From the NCBI GenBank assembly GCA_036381255.1, contig DASVDG010000135.1:1-64000 (forward strand): a stretch of DNA of 64,000 bases, given 5' to 3'. The first letter of the stretch is position 1, and every line of letters starts with the position of its first letter. Positions 49,453 to 58,805 of this stretch are shown here, piece by piece. The position numbers and the translations under genes were made by a program. Source of the DNA: CALBZE01 sp036381255. Lineage in GTDB: Bacteria > Gemmatimonadota > Gemmatimonadetes > Longimicrobiales > RSA9. Under the pieces are notes generated by a model. It had not been told where the DNA came from, made no database searches, and worked only from the letters and a program-made list of their open reading frames with translations.

Positions 49453-50001
49453 ATGACGATCCTGGACCTGGGGTGCGGCCCGAACAAGCACGAGGGCGCC
49501 ATCGGCCTCGACCGCGTCGCGCTCCCCGGCGTGGACGTGGTGCACGACCTCGATTCGTTCCCGTACCCCTTCGCCGACGATACCTTCGACGTCGTGTACG
49601 CGATGAGCGTGCTCGAGCACCTGGTCGACTTCCTCGGCGCGATGGAGGAGATTCACCGGATCCTGAAGCCGGGCGGCCGGCTGATCTTCGAGACGCCGCA
49701 CTTCAGCGGGCTCAACTCCTGGACGGACCCGACGCACCGGCAGCACTTCGCGATCCGTTCGTTCGCGTTCTTCGAGCCGGACTTCAAGAAGAACTACTAC
49801 ACGAAGGCACGGTTTCGCACAGCGTGGCTGCGCGTGGACATGCACTCGCCGTGGCGGCAGATCGGCGTGCAGTGGCTGATCAACCGGAGCCGGCACCGGC
49901 CGTACGCGCGCGGGCTTCGCCGGTTCTGGGAGGAGCACCTGGCGTTCCTGCTGCGGGCGCGCGGCCTCCGTGCCGAGCTGACCGCGGTGAAGGGCGAATG
50001 A
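49453..50001 (+). CDS. SAM-dependent methyltransferase
   Basis: The 182-residue protein has a truncated class I fold: ILDLGCGPNKHEGAIGLDR (SAM site) near residue 3, FDVVYAMSVLEHLVDF near 45, and ILKPGGRLIFETPHFSG near 69. It lacks the usual first helix, as is common in methyltransferases of LPS and O-antigen clusters. Substrate unknown, likely a sugar or lipid intermediate. GGAGG lies upstream of the ATG. Confidence 0.83.
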   Translation: MTILDLGCGPNKHEGAIGLDRVALPGVDVVHDLDSFPYPFADDTFDVVYAMSVLEHLVDFLGAMEEIHRILKPGGRLIFETPHFSGLNSWTDPTHRQHFAIRSFAFFEPDFKKNYYTKARFRTAWLRVDMHSPWRQIGVQWLINRSRHRPYARGLRRFWEEHLAFLLRARGLRAELTAVKGE

Positions 50002-50972
50002 AAGTCCTGCTGATCCAGCTCGGCCGGCTCGGGGACGTGCTGCTCGGCACGCCGGCCGTCCGCGCGCTGCGCGAGGCGCACCCGGCGGCGGAGATCGAGT
50101 TCCTGACGCGGCCGGCGTTCGCGCCGGTGCTGGACGGCAACCCGGCGCTCGACCGGGTCCGGCGCTACCGGCCGCGGCGCACGGAGGCGGCGCTCCTCCG
50201 CGCGGCGTTCGGGCCGGACCGCTACGACGTCGTCGTGGACTTCCAGTCGACGCCGCACAGCGCGCTCCTCGCGCGGCTGACCCGGGCGCCGATGCGGATC
50301 GGCCGGGACAAGCGTTTCCGCCTGGGCTACACGCACCGGCTGGAGCCGTCGGGCGAGCACGCCTACTCGGCCGCGCACAAGGTCGAGCTGCTGCGCTCGC
50401 TCGGCGTCGCCGTGGGTTCGCTGCGGCTGGAACTGCCCGTCGCCGAGACGGATCACGCGTACGCGGCGGCGCTCTGGGAGCGCCTCGGCTGGCCGAGCGG
50501 CGCGCCCGCGGCGGCGCTGTCGCCCGTCTCGCGGCGCGCGTACAAGCGCTGGCCGCTCGACCGCTTCGCCGCGGTGGGCGATGCGCTCTCGCGCCGCTTC
50601 GAGGGGCGGCTTCTGATCACCAGCGGGCCGGGCGAGCGCGCTGTCGCCCGCGCGGTCGCGTCGATGATGCGCGAGCCGGCGGTCTGGGACTACGGCCCGA
50701 CCACGCTCGGGCAGCTCGCCGCGATCTACGCACGCTGCGCGCTCTGGGTCGGCAACGACAACGGGCCCAAGCACATCGCGGCGGCGGTCGGCACGCCGAC
50801 GGTCACGATCTTCCGCCCCGGCCACGCCGCCGCGTGGACGAACCCGGAAGCGCCGGCGCAGGTCGCCGTCGAGCCCGATCCGCCGACGGGCGAGCGGCCG
50901 CTCGAGTCGCTCCCGGCCGAGCGGGTCATCGCGGCCGTGGACGAGGCGCTCGCGCTGGCGGCACGGGCATGA
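49998..50972 (+). CDS. GT9-family heptosyltransferase
   Basis: A 324-residue GT9 enzyme beginning KVLLIQLGRLGDVLLGTPAV. It has AALSPVSRRAYKRWPLDRFA near residue 180 and WVGNDNGPKHIAAAVGTPTV near residue 253. It overlaps both neighbours as ATGA. It resembles the 52.2-kb enzyme more than the one at 48.2 kb (shared AVSPVSRxxYKxW and WDYGPxxLxQLAAxY phrases), suggesting a duplication within the operon. Confidence 0.87.
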   Translation: MKVLLIQLGRLGDVLLGTPAVRALREAHPAAEIEFLTRPAFAPVLDGNPALDRVRRYRPRRTEAALLRAAFGPDRYDVVVDFQSTPHSALLARLTRAPMRIGRDKRFRLGYTHRLEPSGEHAYSAAHKVELLRSLGVAVGSLRLELPVAETDHAYAAALWERLGWPSGAPAAALSPVSRRAYKRWPLDRFAAVGDALSRRFEGRLLITSGPGERAVARAVASMMREPAVWDYGPTTLGQLAAIYARCALWVGNDNGPKHIAAAVGTPTVTIFRPGHAAAWTNPEAPAQVAVEPDPPTGERPLESLPAERVIAAVDEALALAARA

Positions 50973-52171
50973 GGATCCTGATCCTCTGCGACGTGCGCTG
51001 GTTCAACGCCAACGCCTGGCACGCGGTCGGCCTGGCCGAGGCGCTGGATCGGGCCGGCCACGACGTCTGGTTCGCCGCGCGCGCGGACTCGCCGCCCGGC
51101 CGGCACGCCGCGGCCCGCGGGGTGCGCGTGGTCGACCTGCCGCTCGAGCGGGCGGGCCCGCTCACGCTCCTGCGGGGCGTGCATCGCCTGGCCGCGCTCG
51201 CGCGCGCCGAGCGGATCGAGGTCTTCGACGCGCACCGCTCGGAAGGGTTCCTGGCCGCGGCGCTCGCCGCCCGCCGTGTCGGGCGGCCGCTCGCCGTCGT
51301 GCGCACGCGCAGCGACGTCCGGGCGCCGAAAGGGCACTGGCTGAACCGCTTGCTCCACCGCCGGGGCGCCCACGCGATCGGCGCCGCCGCGAGCTTCATG
51401 TGCGCCGAGTTCGCGGCGCTCGGCGTGGGCCGCGACCGGATCCGGGTCGTGCACCCCGGCGTGATGCTCGAACACTTCTCGCCCGGCGCGGCCCGTGACG
51501 AGGCCGCCGCGCTGCGCGCGGAGCTCACCGCGGCGGGCGGCGCGGCGACACCGGCGGCGGCGGGTGCGGCGGGTGCGGCGGGTGCCGCGGCCCCGCTCAT
51601 CGGCGTGGTCGGACGCCTCACGGCGGTGAAGGGGCACGTCCACTTCGTCGATGCCGCCGCCCGCCTCGCCCGCGCCTGGCCGGACGCGCGCTTCGTGATC
51701 GCGGGCGAAGCGTGGGACGTGTCGCGCGCGGAGCTGAAGCAGCGCGCGGTATCGCACGGGATCGAGGACCGGCTGCGCTTCCTCGGCCGGCTGCCGGACG
51801 TGCGGCCGCTGCTCGAAGCGCTGGACGTCGTGGTCGTGCCGTCGACCGGTTCGGAAGCGGTGAGCCGCGTCGCGCTCGAGGCCATGGCGCTGGCGCGGCC
51901 GGTGGTCGCCTCGGCGGTCGGCGGGCTGCCGGAGTTGCTCGACGAGGGCGCGGGCGTCCTCGTCCCGCCCGGCGACGCCGCCGCCCTCGCCGCGGCGCTC
52001 GACGGCCTGCTTCGCGATCCGGCCGCCGCGGCCGAGCTGGGCCGTCGGGGGCGGCGCCGCCTCGAGGCGCGCTTCACGCGCGATCGCGCCGCGCGCGCGA
52101 CCGTGGATCTCTACACGGACGCGCTTCGGCGCGCCGCGCGCGGGCGCAGCGGAAAGGAGGGGACCGGATGA
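50969..52171 (+). CDS. GT4-family glycosyltransferase
   Basis: A 400-residue GT-B enzyme: RILILCDVRWFNANAWHAVG at the start, a linker at about 188-205 made of Ala and Gly from a GC-rich short tandem repeat (near 51540-51590), then IGVVGRLTAVKGHVHFVDAA and STGSEAVSRVALEAMALARP with the catalytic Glu. Donor unknown. The stop overlaps the next start (ATGA) behind AGGAGG. Confidence 0.84.
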   Translation: MRILILCDVRWFNANAWHAVGLAEALDRAGHDVWFAARADSPPGRHAAARGVRVVDLPLERAGPLTLLRGVHRLAALARAERIEVFDAHRSEGFLAAALAARRVGRPLAVVRTRSDVRAPKGHWLNRLLHRRGAHAIGAAASFMCAEFAALGVGRDRIRVVHPGVMLEHFSPGAARDEAAALRAELTAAGGAATPAAAGAAGAAGAAAPLIGVVGRLTAVKGHVHFVDAAARLARAWPDARFVIAGEAWDVSRAELKQRAVSHGIEDRLRFLGRLPDVRPLLEALDVVVVPSTGSEAVSRVALEAMALARPVVASAVGGLPELLDEGAGVLVPPGDAAALAAALDGLLRDPAAAAELGRRGRRRLEARFTRDRAARATVDLYTDALRRAARGRSGKEGTG

Positions 52172-53292
52172 GCGTGCGAGGTGCGAGCGGCATGCGTCCG
52201 CGCCACGGCCCTCAGAGCGGCGGCGAAGGGTTCCGGCTGCTGCTGGTCCGGATCGCGCCGCTGGGGGACGTGCTGGTCACGACGCCGGCCATTCGTTGCG
52301 TCCGGGCCGCGCTCCCTGCCGCACGGATCGAGTTCCTGACCGGCGAAGGCGGCGCGGAGCTGCTCGAGGGGAACGTCCATCTCGATGAGATCCTGCTCTG
52401 GCGACCGGGGCTCCGCGCGGAGCTCGCACTGGCGCGGGAGCTTCGCCGGCGCCGCTACGACGCGGTGGTGGACTTCGAATGCGCCTGGCCGACGGCCCGC
52501 CTGGTGCTGGCCACCGGCGCGCGGCTGCGCATCGGATCGCATCGGCCGGGGCCGCGCAGGTTCTGTTACAACCGGCGTGTTCGTCGTCCGCGGCCGCCGG
52601 CCTCGATCGCCCGGGAACGGCTCGAGCTGCTGCGGCCGCTCGGCATCGAGCCGGAGGCGATGCCGGACCTGTCGCTGGAGCTCGCGATCCGACCCGAGGA
52701 CCACGCGTGGGCGGAGCGTGTCATTCGCGATCTGGCGCTGGGCGGGGACGCGCCGATCGTCGCCGTTTCGCCGGTTTCGCGCCTCCCGTACAAGCAGTGG
52801 GGCGCGGACCGCTGGGCGGCCGTGGCGGACCGGCTGGCCGGCGCAGGTGCGCAGGTCCTGCTCACGAACGGCCCCGGCGAGCGGGAACAGGTCGCCGCGG
52901 TGGTCGGGCACATGCGGCATCGCGCGGCGTGGGACTACGGCCCGTCGTCGCTGCGGCAGCTCGCGGCGCTGTATCGGCGCTGCGTCCTCTGGGTAGGGAA
53001 CGACGGCGGAGCGATGCACCTGGCCGTGGCCGCCGGGACGCCCACGATCGGCGTGTTTCGCTGGGCCACCCGCGCGCGGTGGAGCCACCCCGAGCCGCGA
53101 GGCCGCCACGCCGGCATCGATCGGGCGCCGCCGCAGGGGTGCGACCAGCAGTGCACGCGCTGCGTCCACCTGGGCTGCCTGCGTGCGGTGTCGGTGGAGG
53201 AGGTCGTGGAAACCGCACTCTCGAAGCTCGCCGCGATCCGTTCGGGCGTCGCGGCGAGCGAAAGCACGAATCGGCATGACCTGCCTGTATGA
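52168..53292 (+). CDS. GT9-family heptosyltransferase
   Basis: The 374-residue enzyme has the GT9 opening FRLLLVRIAPLGDVLVTTPA after a 22-residue lead, AVSPVSRLPYKQWGADRWAA near residue 190, WVGNDGGAMHLAVAAGTPTI near 272, and a Cys cluster CDQQCTRCVHLGCLRAVS near the end, as in Kdo-proximal heptosyltransferases. It is the third GT9 of this operon. The shared motifs with the 50.0-kb gene suggest duplication. Confidence 0.87.
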   Translation: MSVRGASGMRPRHGPQSGGEGFRLLLVRIAPLGDVLVTTPAIRCVRAALPAARIEFLTGEGGAELLEGNVHLDEILLWRPGLRAELALARELRRRRYDAVVDFECAWPTARLVLATGARLRIGSHRPGPRRFCYNRRVRRPRPPASIARERLELLRPLGIEPEAMPDLSLELAIRPEDHAWAERVIRDLALGGDAPIVAVSPVSRLPYKQWGADRWAAVADRLAGAGAQVLLTNGPGEREQVAAVVGHMRHRAAWDYGPSSLRQLAALYRRCVLWVGNDGGAMHLAVAAGTPTIGVFRWATRARWSHPEPRGRHAGIDRAPPQGCDQQCTRCVHLGCLRAVSVEEVVETALSKLAAIRSGVAASESTNRHDLPV

Positions 53293-53320
53293 GGATACAG
53301 GCCGACCCATCGGTGAGACG

Positions 53321-53863
53321 ATGATGTTGTCACTCAACCGCATCCGCCTGAGGGCCACCTGGCTTCTAGCGCCGGTGTTCCTCTACATCGCACGCCCGAG
53401 CGCCGAGCTGATCGTGCTCGGCGTACTGTTCGCCGTCGCGGGCGGATTGATTCGCGCATGGGCATCGGGCACGATTCGCAAGAACAAGGTGCTCGCGACG
53501 GGCGGGCCGTACGCATTCACGCGCAACCCCCTGTACCTCGGCAGCTTCCTGGTGGGTCTGGGCCTTTCGGTGGCCGGCGGCAGCGTGATCCTCGCGGCCA
53601 CGTTCGTGCTCCTCTTCTTCGCGATCTATCACCCGGTCATGCGCGCCGAGGAGCGCACCCTGGAGGAGCGCTTCGGCGATCGGTTCCGGGATTACGCCGC
53701 CCACGTCCCGCTCTTCCTCCCACGCCTGCGGCCGTATCGCCCGAGCGAGCCGCACGCCACCGAGTTCATGATGCGCCGCTACTTCTCGCACCGGGAGTAC
53801 GAGTTCGCCCTGGGCGTGGCCGCCGGCTTCCTGGCGCTGGTGGTCAAGATGGTCTGGTTCTGA
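53321..53863 (+). CDS. Isoprenylcysteine/phospholipid methyltransferase-like membrane protein
   Basis: A 180-residue protein with four to five helices of the ICMT/PEMT type. The family block GGPYAFTRNPLYLGSFLVGLG and the EERTLEERFGDRFRDYAAHV segment are present, which bind SAM at the membrane face. The methylated substrate is not known; in this setting a lipid or polyprenyl-linked sugar may be involved. An in-frame ATG at 53276 would add 15 residues and overlap the previous gene. Confidence 0.8.
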   Translation: MMLSLNRIRLRATWLLAPVFLYIARPSAELIVLGVLFAVAGGLIRAWASGTIRKNKVLATGGPYAFTRNPLYLGSFLVGLGLSVAGGSVILAATFVLLFFAIYHPVMRAEERTLEERFGDRFRDYAAHVPLFLPRLRPYRPSEPHATEFMMRRYFSHREYEFALGVAAGFLALVVKMVWF

Positions 53864-53864
53864 C

Positions 53865-55148
53865 GTGCGGACGCTCTTCCTAACGCAGGATTTCCCGCCG
53901 GACCACGGCGGGATCGCGCGGCTGTACGGCGAGCTGTGCGCTCGATTCCCGGCGGGCGGCGTCGAGGTCTCCACCGTGCGTGTCGCGGCCGGCCACGGCT
54001 CGGACCGGCCCGCGCCGCGAGAGGCGGCCGCGGGCGTGGAATCCGAGCGCGGGGCCGCCCGTGGCGCCGGCCGCGGGCCCTTCGAGGCCGGGGCGGCCGG
54101 AGCACCAGGACCCGCCGCGCCCTACGCGGTCCACCGCCTCCCGTTCACGTTCCGCGAGGCCCGGCGCCCGGTCAGCCTCGTGCGCTGGACGCGCTGGGCG
54201 CGCCGGCGTGTGGCCCGCGGGGACGTCGCGCTGCTTCAGGTCGGCAACATCCGGCCGACGGGGTACGTGGCGGCATGGCTCCACGCGCGCAGCGGGCTCC
54301 CGTACGTGCTCTACGTGCACGGCAAGGACCTGATGAAGGAGGAGCGGAAGACCGCGCGTTCGTGGCGTGCGCGGGCGACCGGCCGGCGGGTGCTCGGCGG
54401 CGCGGCGGCCGTGATCGCGAACTCGCGTGCGACTGCCGAGCGCGCGGAGCGGCTGCTCCGATCGCTCGGCATCGACCCCGCGGGGCGGGTCCGCGTGGTC
54501 CACCCGGGCACGGACCCGGCGCGGTTCCGGCCGGACGCGCCGGGGGCGGACGCCTGGCGGCGACGCCTCGACCTCGACGGGCGGCGCGTGCTCCTCTCCG
54601 TCTCCCGGCTGATGGCGCGCAAGGGCGTCGACACCGCGCTCGAGGCGCTGGCGCTGCTCGCCCCGGCGCGACCGGACCTGGCCTACGTCGTCGCCGGGGG
54701 CGGGCCGGAGCGGCCGCGGCTCGAACGGCGGGCCGCGGAGCTCGGCGTCGCCGATCGGGTGCGCTTCCTCGGGCCCGTGGACGACCTCGAGCTGCCCGCC
54801 CTCTACGCCGCGGCCGACGTCTTCGTCCTCCCCGTCCGCGAGGAGCCGGACGACGACGAGGTCGAAGGGTTCGGCATCGTGTTCTGCGAGGCCGCGGCGG
54901 CGGGGCTGCCGGTCGTCGCGGGCGATTCGGGCGGCGTGGCCGACGCGGTGCGCGACGGCGAGACCGCGTTCCTCGTCCCGCCGCGCGACCCCGGGACGAC
55001 CGCCGCCGCGCTCGCGCGGCTCCTCGACGACGACGCGTTGCGCCGGGAGATGGGCCGCGCCGGCCGGCGCGCCGTCGAGACGTACTACCACTGGGACCGC
55101 GCCGCCGCCGAGGTCTGGGCGGTGCTGGAAGAGGTGGCCGGTCCATGA
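53865..55148 (+). CDS. GT4-family glycosyltransferase
   Basis: A 427-residue GT-B enzyme: TLFLTQDFPPDHGGIARLYG at the start, an Ala/Gly-rich insertion near residues 45-85, LLSVSRLMARKGVDTALEAL near 245, and EVEGFGIVFCEAAAAGLPVV with the catalytic Glu near 330. The start is GTG one base after the previous stop; the end overlaps the next gene by 4 bp. Likely part of core assembly. Confidence 0.85.
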   Translation: MRTLFLTQDFPPDHGGIARLYGELCARFPAGGVEVSTVRVAAGHGSDRPAPREAAAGVESERGAARGAGRGPFEAGAAGAPGPAAPYAVHRLPFTFREARRPVSLVRWTRWARRRVARGDVALLQVGNIRPTGYVAAWLHARSGLPYVLYVHGKDLMKEERKTARSWRARATGRRVLGGAAAVIANSRATAERAERLLRSLGIDPAGRVRVVHPGTDPARFRPDAPGADAWRRRLDLDGRRVLLSVSRLMARKGVDTALEALALLAPARPDLAYVVAGGGPERPRLERRAAELGVADRVRFLGPVDDLELPALYAAADVFVLPVREEPDDDEVEGFGIVFCEAAAAGLPVVAGDSGGVADAVRDGETAFLVPPRDPGTTAAALARLLDDDALRREMGRAGRRAVETYYHWDRAAAEVWAVLEEVAGP

Positions 55149-56224
55149 CCGCCGCGCCGCTCTCCGTCCTGCACCTCGACGCCGGCCGCGTCTGGGCCGG
55201 CGGGCAGAACCAGGTCCGGCTGCTGATGCGCGGACTCGCCGCGCGCGGCGTCCGCCAGCTCTGCCTGTGCCCGCGCGGCAGCCCGCTCGAGCGGCGCCTC
55301 GCGGCGGAGGGGCTGCCGGTCCGCGGCATCGCCTGGCGCGGCGGCGCGGACCCGCGGGCCGCGTTCGCCATCGCCCGGGCGGCGGGCGGCTACGACGTCG
55401 TCCACGCCCACGACGCGCACGCGCTCCAGGTCGCGGTCCTGCCCGCGCGGCTGCGGCGCACCCCCGTCGTGGCGGCGCGGCGGGTCCACTTCACGACCTC
55501 CGCGCGGAAGTGGAACCTGGCGGACCGCGTCGTCTCGATCTCGGAGACCGTCCACGACGCCCTGCTGCGGAGCGGCGTCGATGCCGACCGGATCCGCGAC
55601 GTGTGGTCCGGGATCGACGCCGACGAGGTCGCCGCCGCTCCGCCGCTCGACCCGCCGCTCCGCACGCGTCTCGGCCTCGACGCCGACGCGTTCCTCGTCG
55701 GCAACATCGGGCACCTGCACCGCTACAAGGGGCAGACCGTGATCCCCGCGGCGGCCGCGCGGCTGCCGGACGTGCACTGGGTCATCATCGGCGAAGGGCC
55801 GCAGCGGGCGGCGATCGAAGCGGCGATCGAGGCCCACGGCGTCGCCGGGCGGGTGCACCTGACCGGGCTGCTCCCGGACGCGCGCCGCGCGCTCCGCGAG
55901 CTCGACGTCTTCGCCTTCACCTCGCCCGACGAGCCGCTCGGCACGAGCGTGCTCGACGCCATGGCCGCGGGCGTCCCCGTCGTCGGCGCGGACGCGGCCG
56001 GCTCGCGCGAGATCCTCGCGCCCGTCCACGCCGCGGCGGGCACGAGCCTGTTCCCGGCCGGTGATCCGGACGCGCTCGCCGCCCGCGTCCGCCGGCTCCG
56101 CGAGGCGCCGGCGCTCCGGGACGCCGCGCTCGCCGCGCAGCGGAGCCGGCTCGACGACTACCGCATCGAGCGCACCGTCGAGCGCACGCTGGCGGTGTAC
56201 CGCGAGCTGGTGGAGGCGGGATGA
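55145..56224 (+). CDS. GT4-family glycosyltransferase
   Basis: A 359-residue GT-B enzyme: LSVLHLDAGRVWAGGQNQVR at the start, DVVHAHDAHALQVAVLPARL near 85, LVGNIGHLHRYKGQTVIPAA near 184, and SPDEPLGTSVLDAMAAGVPV near 258, where the catalytic Glu position is Asp or the preceding Glu. The arrangement is that of glycosyltransferases acting early on the LPS core. It overlaps both neighbours as ATGA. Confidence 0.84.
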   Translation: MTAAPLSVLHLDAGRVWAGGQNQVRLLMRGLAARGVRQLCLCPRGSPLERRLAAEGLPVRGIAWRGGADPRAAFAIARAAGGYDVVHAHDAHALQVAVLPARLRRTPVVAARRVHFTTSARKWNLADRVVSISETVHDALLRSGVDADRIRDVWSGIDADEVAAAPPLDPPLRTRLGLDADAFLVGNIGHLHRYKGQTVIPAAAARLPDVHWVIIGEGPQRAAIEAAIEAHGVAGRVHLTGLLPDARRALRELDVFAFTSPDEPLGTSVLDAMAAGVPVVGADAAGSREILAPVHAAAGTSLFPAGDPDALAARVRRLREAPALRDAALAAQRSRLDDYRIERTVERTLAVYRELVEAG

Positions 56225-57183
56225 GCGGACGCGCGCCGACCCTGGCCCACCGGCTCGAGTACACGCTGTTCCGGATCGCCGCGGCCGCCGCCGGCCTCCT
56301 CGGCGACGGCGCGGCCGGCCGACTCCTCGCCGCGGCCGGCCGCCTCGCGTACACCCCGCTCGGGATCCGCCGCGCCGCGGTCGAGGCGCACCTGCGGCGC
56401 GCGTTCGCCGACCGCGACGCCGCGTGGATCCGCCGGACCGCCGCGGCCGCGTACGCGCACCTCGGCCGCGAGGGCGCGGCGCTGATCCGCCTCGCGGCGC
56501 TGGACCGCGACCGCGTCCTCGCGCGCACCGAGGTCGAAGGACTCGACGCGTTCCGCGCGGCGCTCGGCGGCGGCCGCGGGCTCGTCCTCGTGACCGGCCA
56601 TCTCGGCAACTGGGAGATCGGAGGCGCCGCACTCGCCGCGCGCGGCATCCCGATCGACGTCGTCGCGCAACGGCAGTCGAACCCGCTCTTCGACCGCGCG
56701 ATCGTCGCCGCGCGCGAGCGGCTCGGAATGCGCGTGATCGAGCGCGGCCGCGCGACGCGCGAGGGGCTGCGCGCGCTGCGCGCGGGCCGCGTCGTCGCGC
56801 TCGTCGCCGACCAGGACGCGAGGCGCGCGGGCGTGTTCGTCCCGTTCTTCGGACACCCCGCGTCGACGCACCGCGGCCCCGCGCTGCTTGCGCTCCGCAC
56901 CGGCGCGCCCCTCTTTTTGGGGACGGCGCTGCGCACGCCCGCCGGCGGGTACCACGTGCGGCTGGAGCCGGTCGAGGTCGACCGGTCGGGCGAGAGCGAG
57001 GACGTCGTCCGGCGGCTGACGGAGGCGTTCACGGCGCGCCTCGAGGCGGCGATCCGCGCGGCGCCCGACCAGTATTTCTGGCATCATCGACGGTGGAAGA
57101 CGCGGCCGCCGGAGGAACCGGCGGCCGGCGAGCCCGGTATAACCGCCGGACCCGAGACGTCCGGGCGGCGGCCCAGGGGATGA
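56221..57183 (+). CDS. LpxL/HtrB-type lipid A acyltransferase
   Basis: The 320-residue protein has the acyltransferase catalytic motif H-x4-E in TGHLGNWEIGG near residue 123, ALVADQDARRAGVFVPFFG near residue 200 and AAPDQYFWHHRRWKTRPPEE near the end. It adds a secondary acyl chain to lipid A precursors in the inner membrane. The N-terminal helix is weakly hydrophobic. Presence of this gene with MsbA and four GT9 enzymes is the best evidence for an LPS outer membrane. Confidence 0.87.
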   Translation: MSGRAPTLAHRLEYTLFRIAAAAAGLLGDGAAGRLLAAAGRLAYTPLGIRRAAVEAHLRRAFADRDAAWIRRTAAAAYAHLGREGAALIRLAALDRDRVLARTEVEGLDAFRAALGGGRGLVLVTGHLGNWEIGGAALAARGIPIDVVAQRQSNPLFDRAIVAARERLGMRVIERGRATREGLRALRAGRVVALVADQDARRAGVFVPFFGHPASTHRGPALLALRTGAPLFLGTALRTPAGGYHVRLEPVEVDRSGESEDVVRRLTEAFTARLEAAIRAAPDQYFWHHRRWKTRPPEEPAAGEPGITAGPETSGRRPRG

Positions 57184-57205
57184 GACCGGAAAGGCCCGAG
57201 CGACC

Positions 57206-58798
57206 TTGATTTACATCTGCATTCCGACCTACAACGAGGAGCGGACGATCGGGGTGATGCTGTGGAAGATCCGCACGGTCATGGCGGAGTTTCCACGCGA
57301 TTACCAGATCCTCGTCGCGGACGACGCCTCGACCGACGCCACGCCGGAGATCCTGGAGCCCTACACCCGGATCCTCCCGCTGACCATCTTCCGCGCCGAC
57401 GAGCGCAAGGGGTACGCGGCGTCGCTCGAGCTACTGCTCCGCGAGGCGGTGCGACGGTCGTCGTATCCCAAGCGTGACGTGATCGTCACGCTCCAGGCGG
57501 ACTTCACCGATGAGCCGGACGAGATCCCGACGCTCGTCAAGCGGGTCGAGGGCGGCGCGGACCTGGTGACGAGCGGCGTCCGGGTGGGGCTCGACCAGGC
57601 GCCGCGCCCCGTGCGCTGGGCCCGACGCGTGCTCGGGCTGCTGCTCCGCCGGATGAAGTGGCCCGACGAGGTCTCCGACCCGATCTCCGGGTTCCGCGCC
57701 TACCGCCTGATCACCGTGAAGAAGGCGCTGGCCGCACGCGGCGGCGCGCCGCTCATGGAGTGGGATGGTTGGGCCGGCAACGCCGCGCTGCTTCGCGCCG
57801 TCGCACCGTTCGCACGGCGCATCGAGGAGGCGCCGGTCACGCTGCGCTACGACCGGCGCCGCCGGCCGACACGGTTCCGCGCGTTCGATGCCGGCCGCGA
57901 CGTGCTCCGCTTCATGCGCACGGCCGCGCGGCGTAACGGGCACGCGCCGCGGCATCCCGCGCGGTCCGGCCGCCGGCCGGACCGGCCCCGGGACGCCGAG
58001 GCCCGATCGGGCGTCGCGGAGACCGAAGCAGCCGCGAGCGCGCCAGCCCGCGACGGGCGCGGACGCCGAGGCGACGGCGATGCGGCGCGCGGCAGGAGCC
58101 GCGGCGGCCGTCGCGGCGACGCGGGCCGGGAGCGGACGCGAGGCACCGCGGACGATGGCACCCCCCCGACGTCCGGGTCCGCGGGGCGTCGCCCACGGAG
58201 CGGCGCGGGCCGCCGACGCAGGGCCTCCGCCGACGACGGCGCGACCGCGCAGGCGGACGCCGGCACCCCGCCGTCCGGGGCGGAGACGGCCGATGCGAGC
58301 TCACCCGGCCGCGCGGCATCGGGCGGGGAGCCGCGCCGCCAGGGCGCGCGCGGTCCGGCGCCGGCGGCGAATGCGGCGGCGGAGGATGCGCCGGACGAAT
58401 CCCGGCCGACGGCACGAAGGTCGCGGGGCCGGAGCTCCGGCGGCGGCGACGCCCGGAGCCGGCGCTCCGAAGCCGAAGCGGCGAGCGGCCCGGAAGCCGG
58501 CACCCCGCAGCGCGAGGCCGCGGAAACGGCGACATCGGAGCCGGGGAGCGAAGCGGCCTCACAGACGCCGCGCGCGCCTGCCGGCCGGCGCTCGGGCGCC
58601 ACGCGGCGCGGAGGGCGCCGGGGCGGCCGGCGCGGCGGGTCGAACCGGAACGGCGGGTCCGCAAGCGGCGAATCCGCGAATGACGGGTCCGCGAGCGGCG
58701 GTTCCGCGAATGGCCGGTCGGACGACGGCGGCGCCGCCGGTCCGGGCGCCGTCGCCGGGGTGCCGGGGCCGGAAAATCATGGGCAGTCGAAGGAGTAG
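57206..58798 (+). CDS. GT2 glycosyltransferase with ~290-residue disordered Arg/Gly-rich tail
   Basis: The 530-residue protein begins with a GT2 domain (IYICIPTYNEERTIGVMLWK; DDAS near residue 38; TLQADFTDEPDE near residue 96; DPISGFRAYR near 154; about 240 residues). The rest is intrinsically disordered, built of Arg, Gly, Ala, Ser and Asp with RRGGRRGG and GGSANG-like repeats and no hydrophobic core. The start is TTG, since no ATG or GTG precedes the conserved domain. I see no frameshift: the tail keeps one frame to a clean stop. The donor is probably a nucleotide-sugar or polyprenyl acceptor pair, as in dolichol-phosphate mannosyltransferases. Confidence 0.8.
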   Translation: MIYICIPTYNEERTIGVMLWKIRTVMAEFPRDYQILVADDASTDATPEILEPYTRILPLTIFRADERKGYAASLELLLREAVRRSSYPKRDVIVTLQADFTDEPDEIPTLVKRVEGGADLVTSGVRVGLDQAPRPVRWARRVLGLLLRRMKWPDEVSDPISGFRAYRLITVKKALAARGGAPLMEWDGWAGNAALLRAVAPFARRIEEAPVTLRYDRRRRPTRFRAFDAGRDVLRFMRTAARRNGHAPRHPARSGRRPDRPRDAEARSGVAETEAAASAPARDGRGRRGDGDAARGRSRGGRRGDAGRERTRGTADDGTPPTSGSAGRRPRSGAGRRRRASADDGATAQADAGTPPSGAETADASSPGRAASGGEPRRQGARGPAPAANAAAEDAPDESRPTARRSRGRSSGGGDARSRRSEAEAASGPEAGTPQREAAETATSEPGSEAASQTPRAPAGRRSGATRRGGRRGGRRGGSNRNGGSASGESANDGSASGGSANGRSDDGGAAGPGAVAGVPGPENHGQSKE

Positions 58799-58805
58799 CA
58801 GGACC

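Noticed and set aside
57206..58798. Frameshift explaining the disordered tail of the GT2 protein
   Set aside because: The other two frames here show no domain continuing the fold, and the tail keeps one frame to a stop adjoining the next gene.
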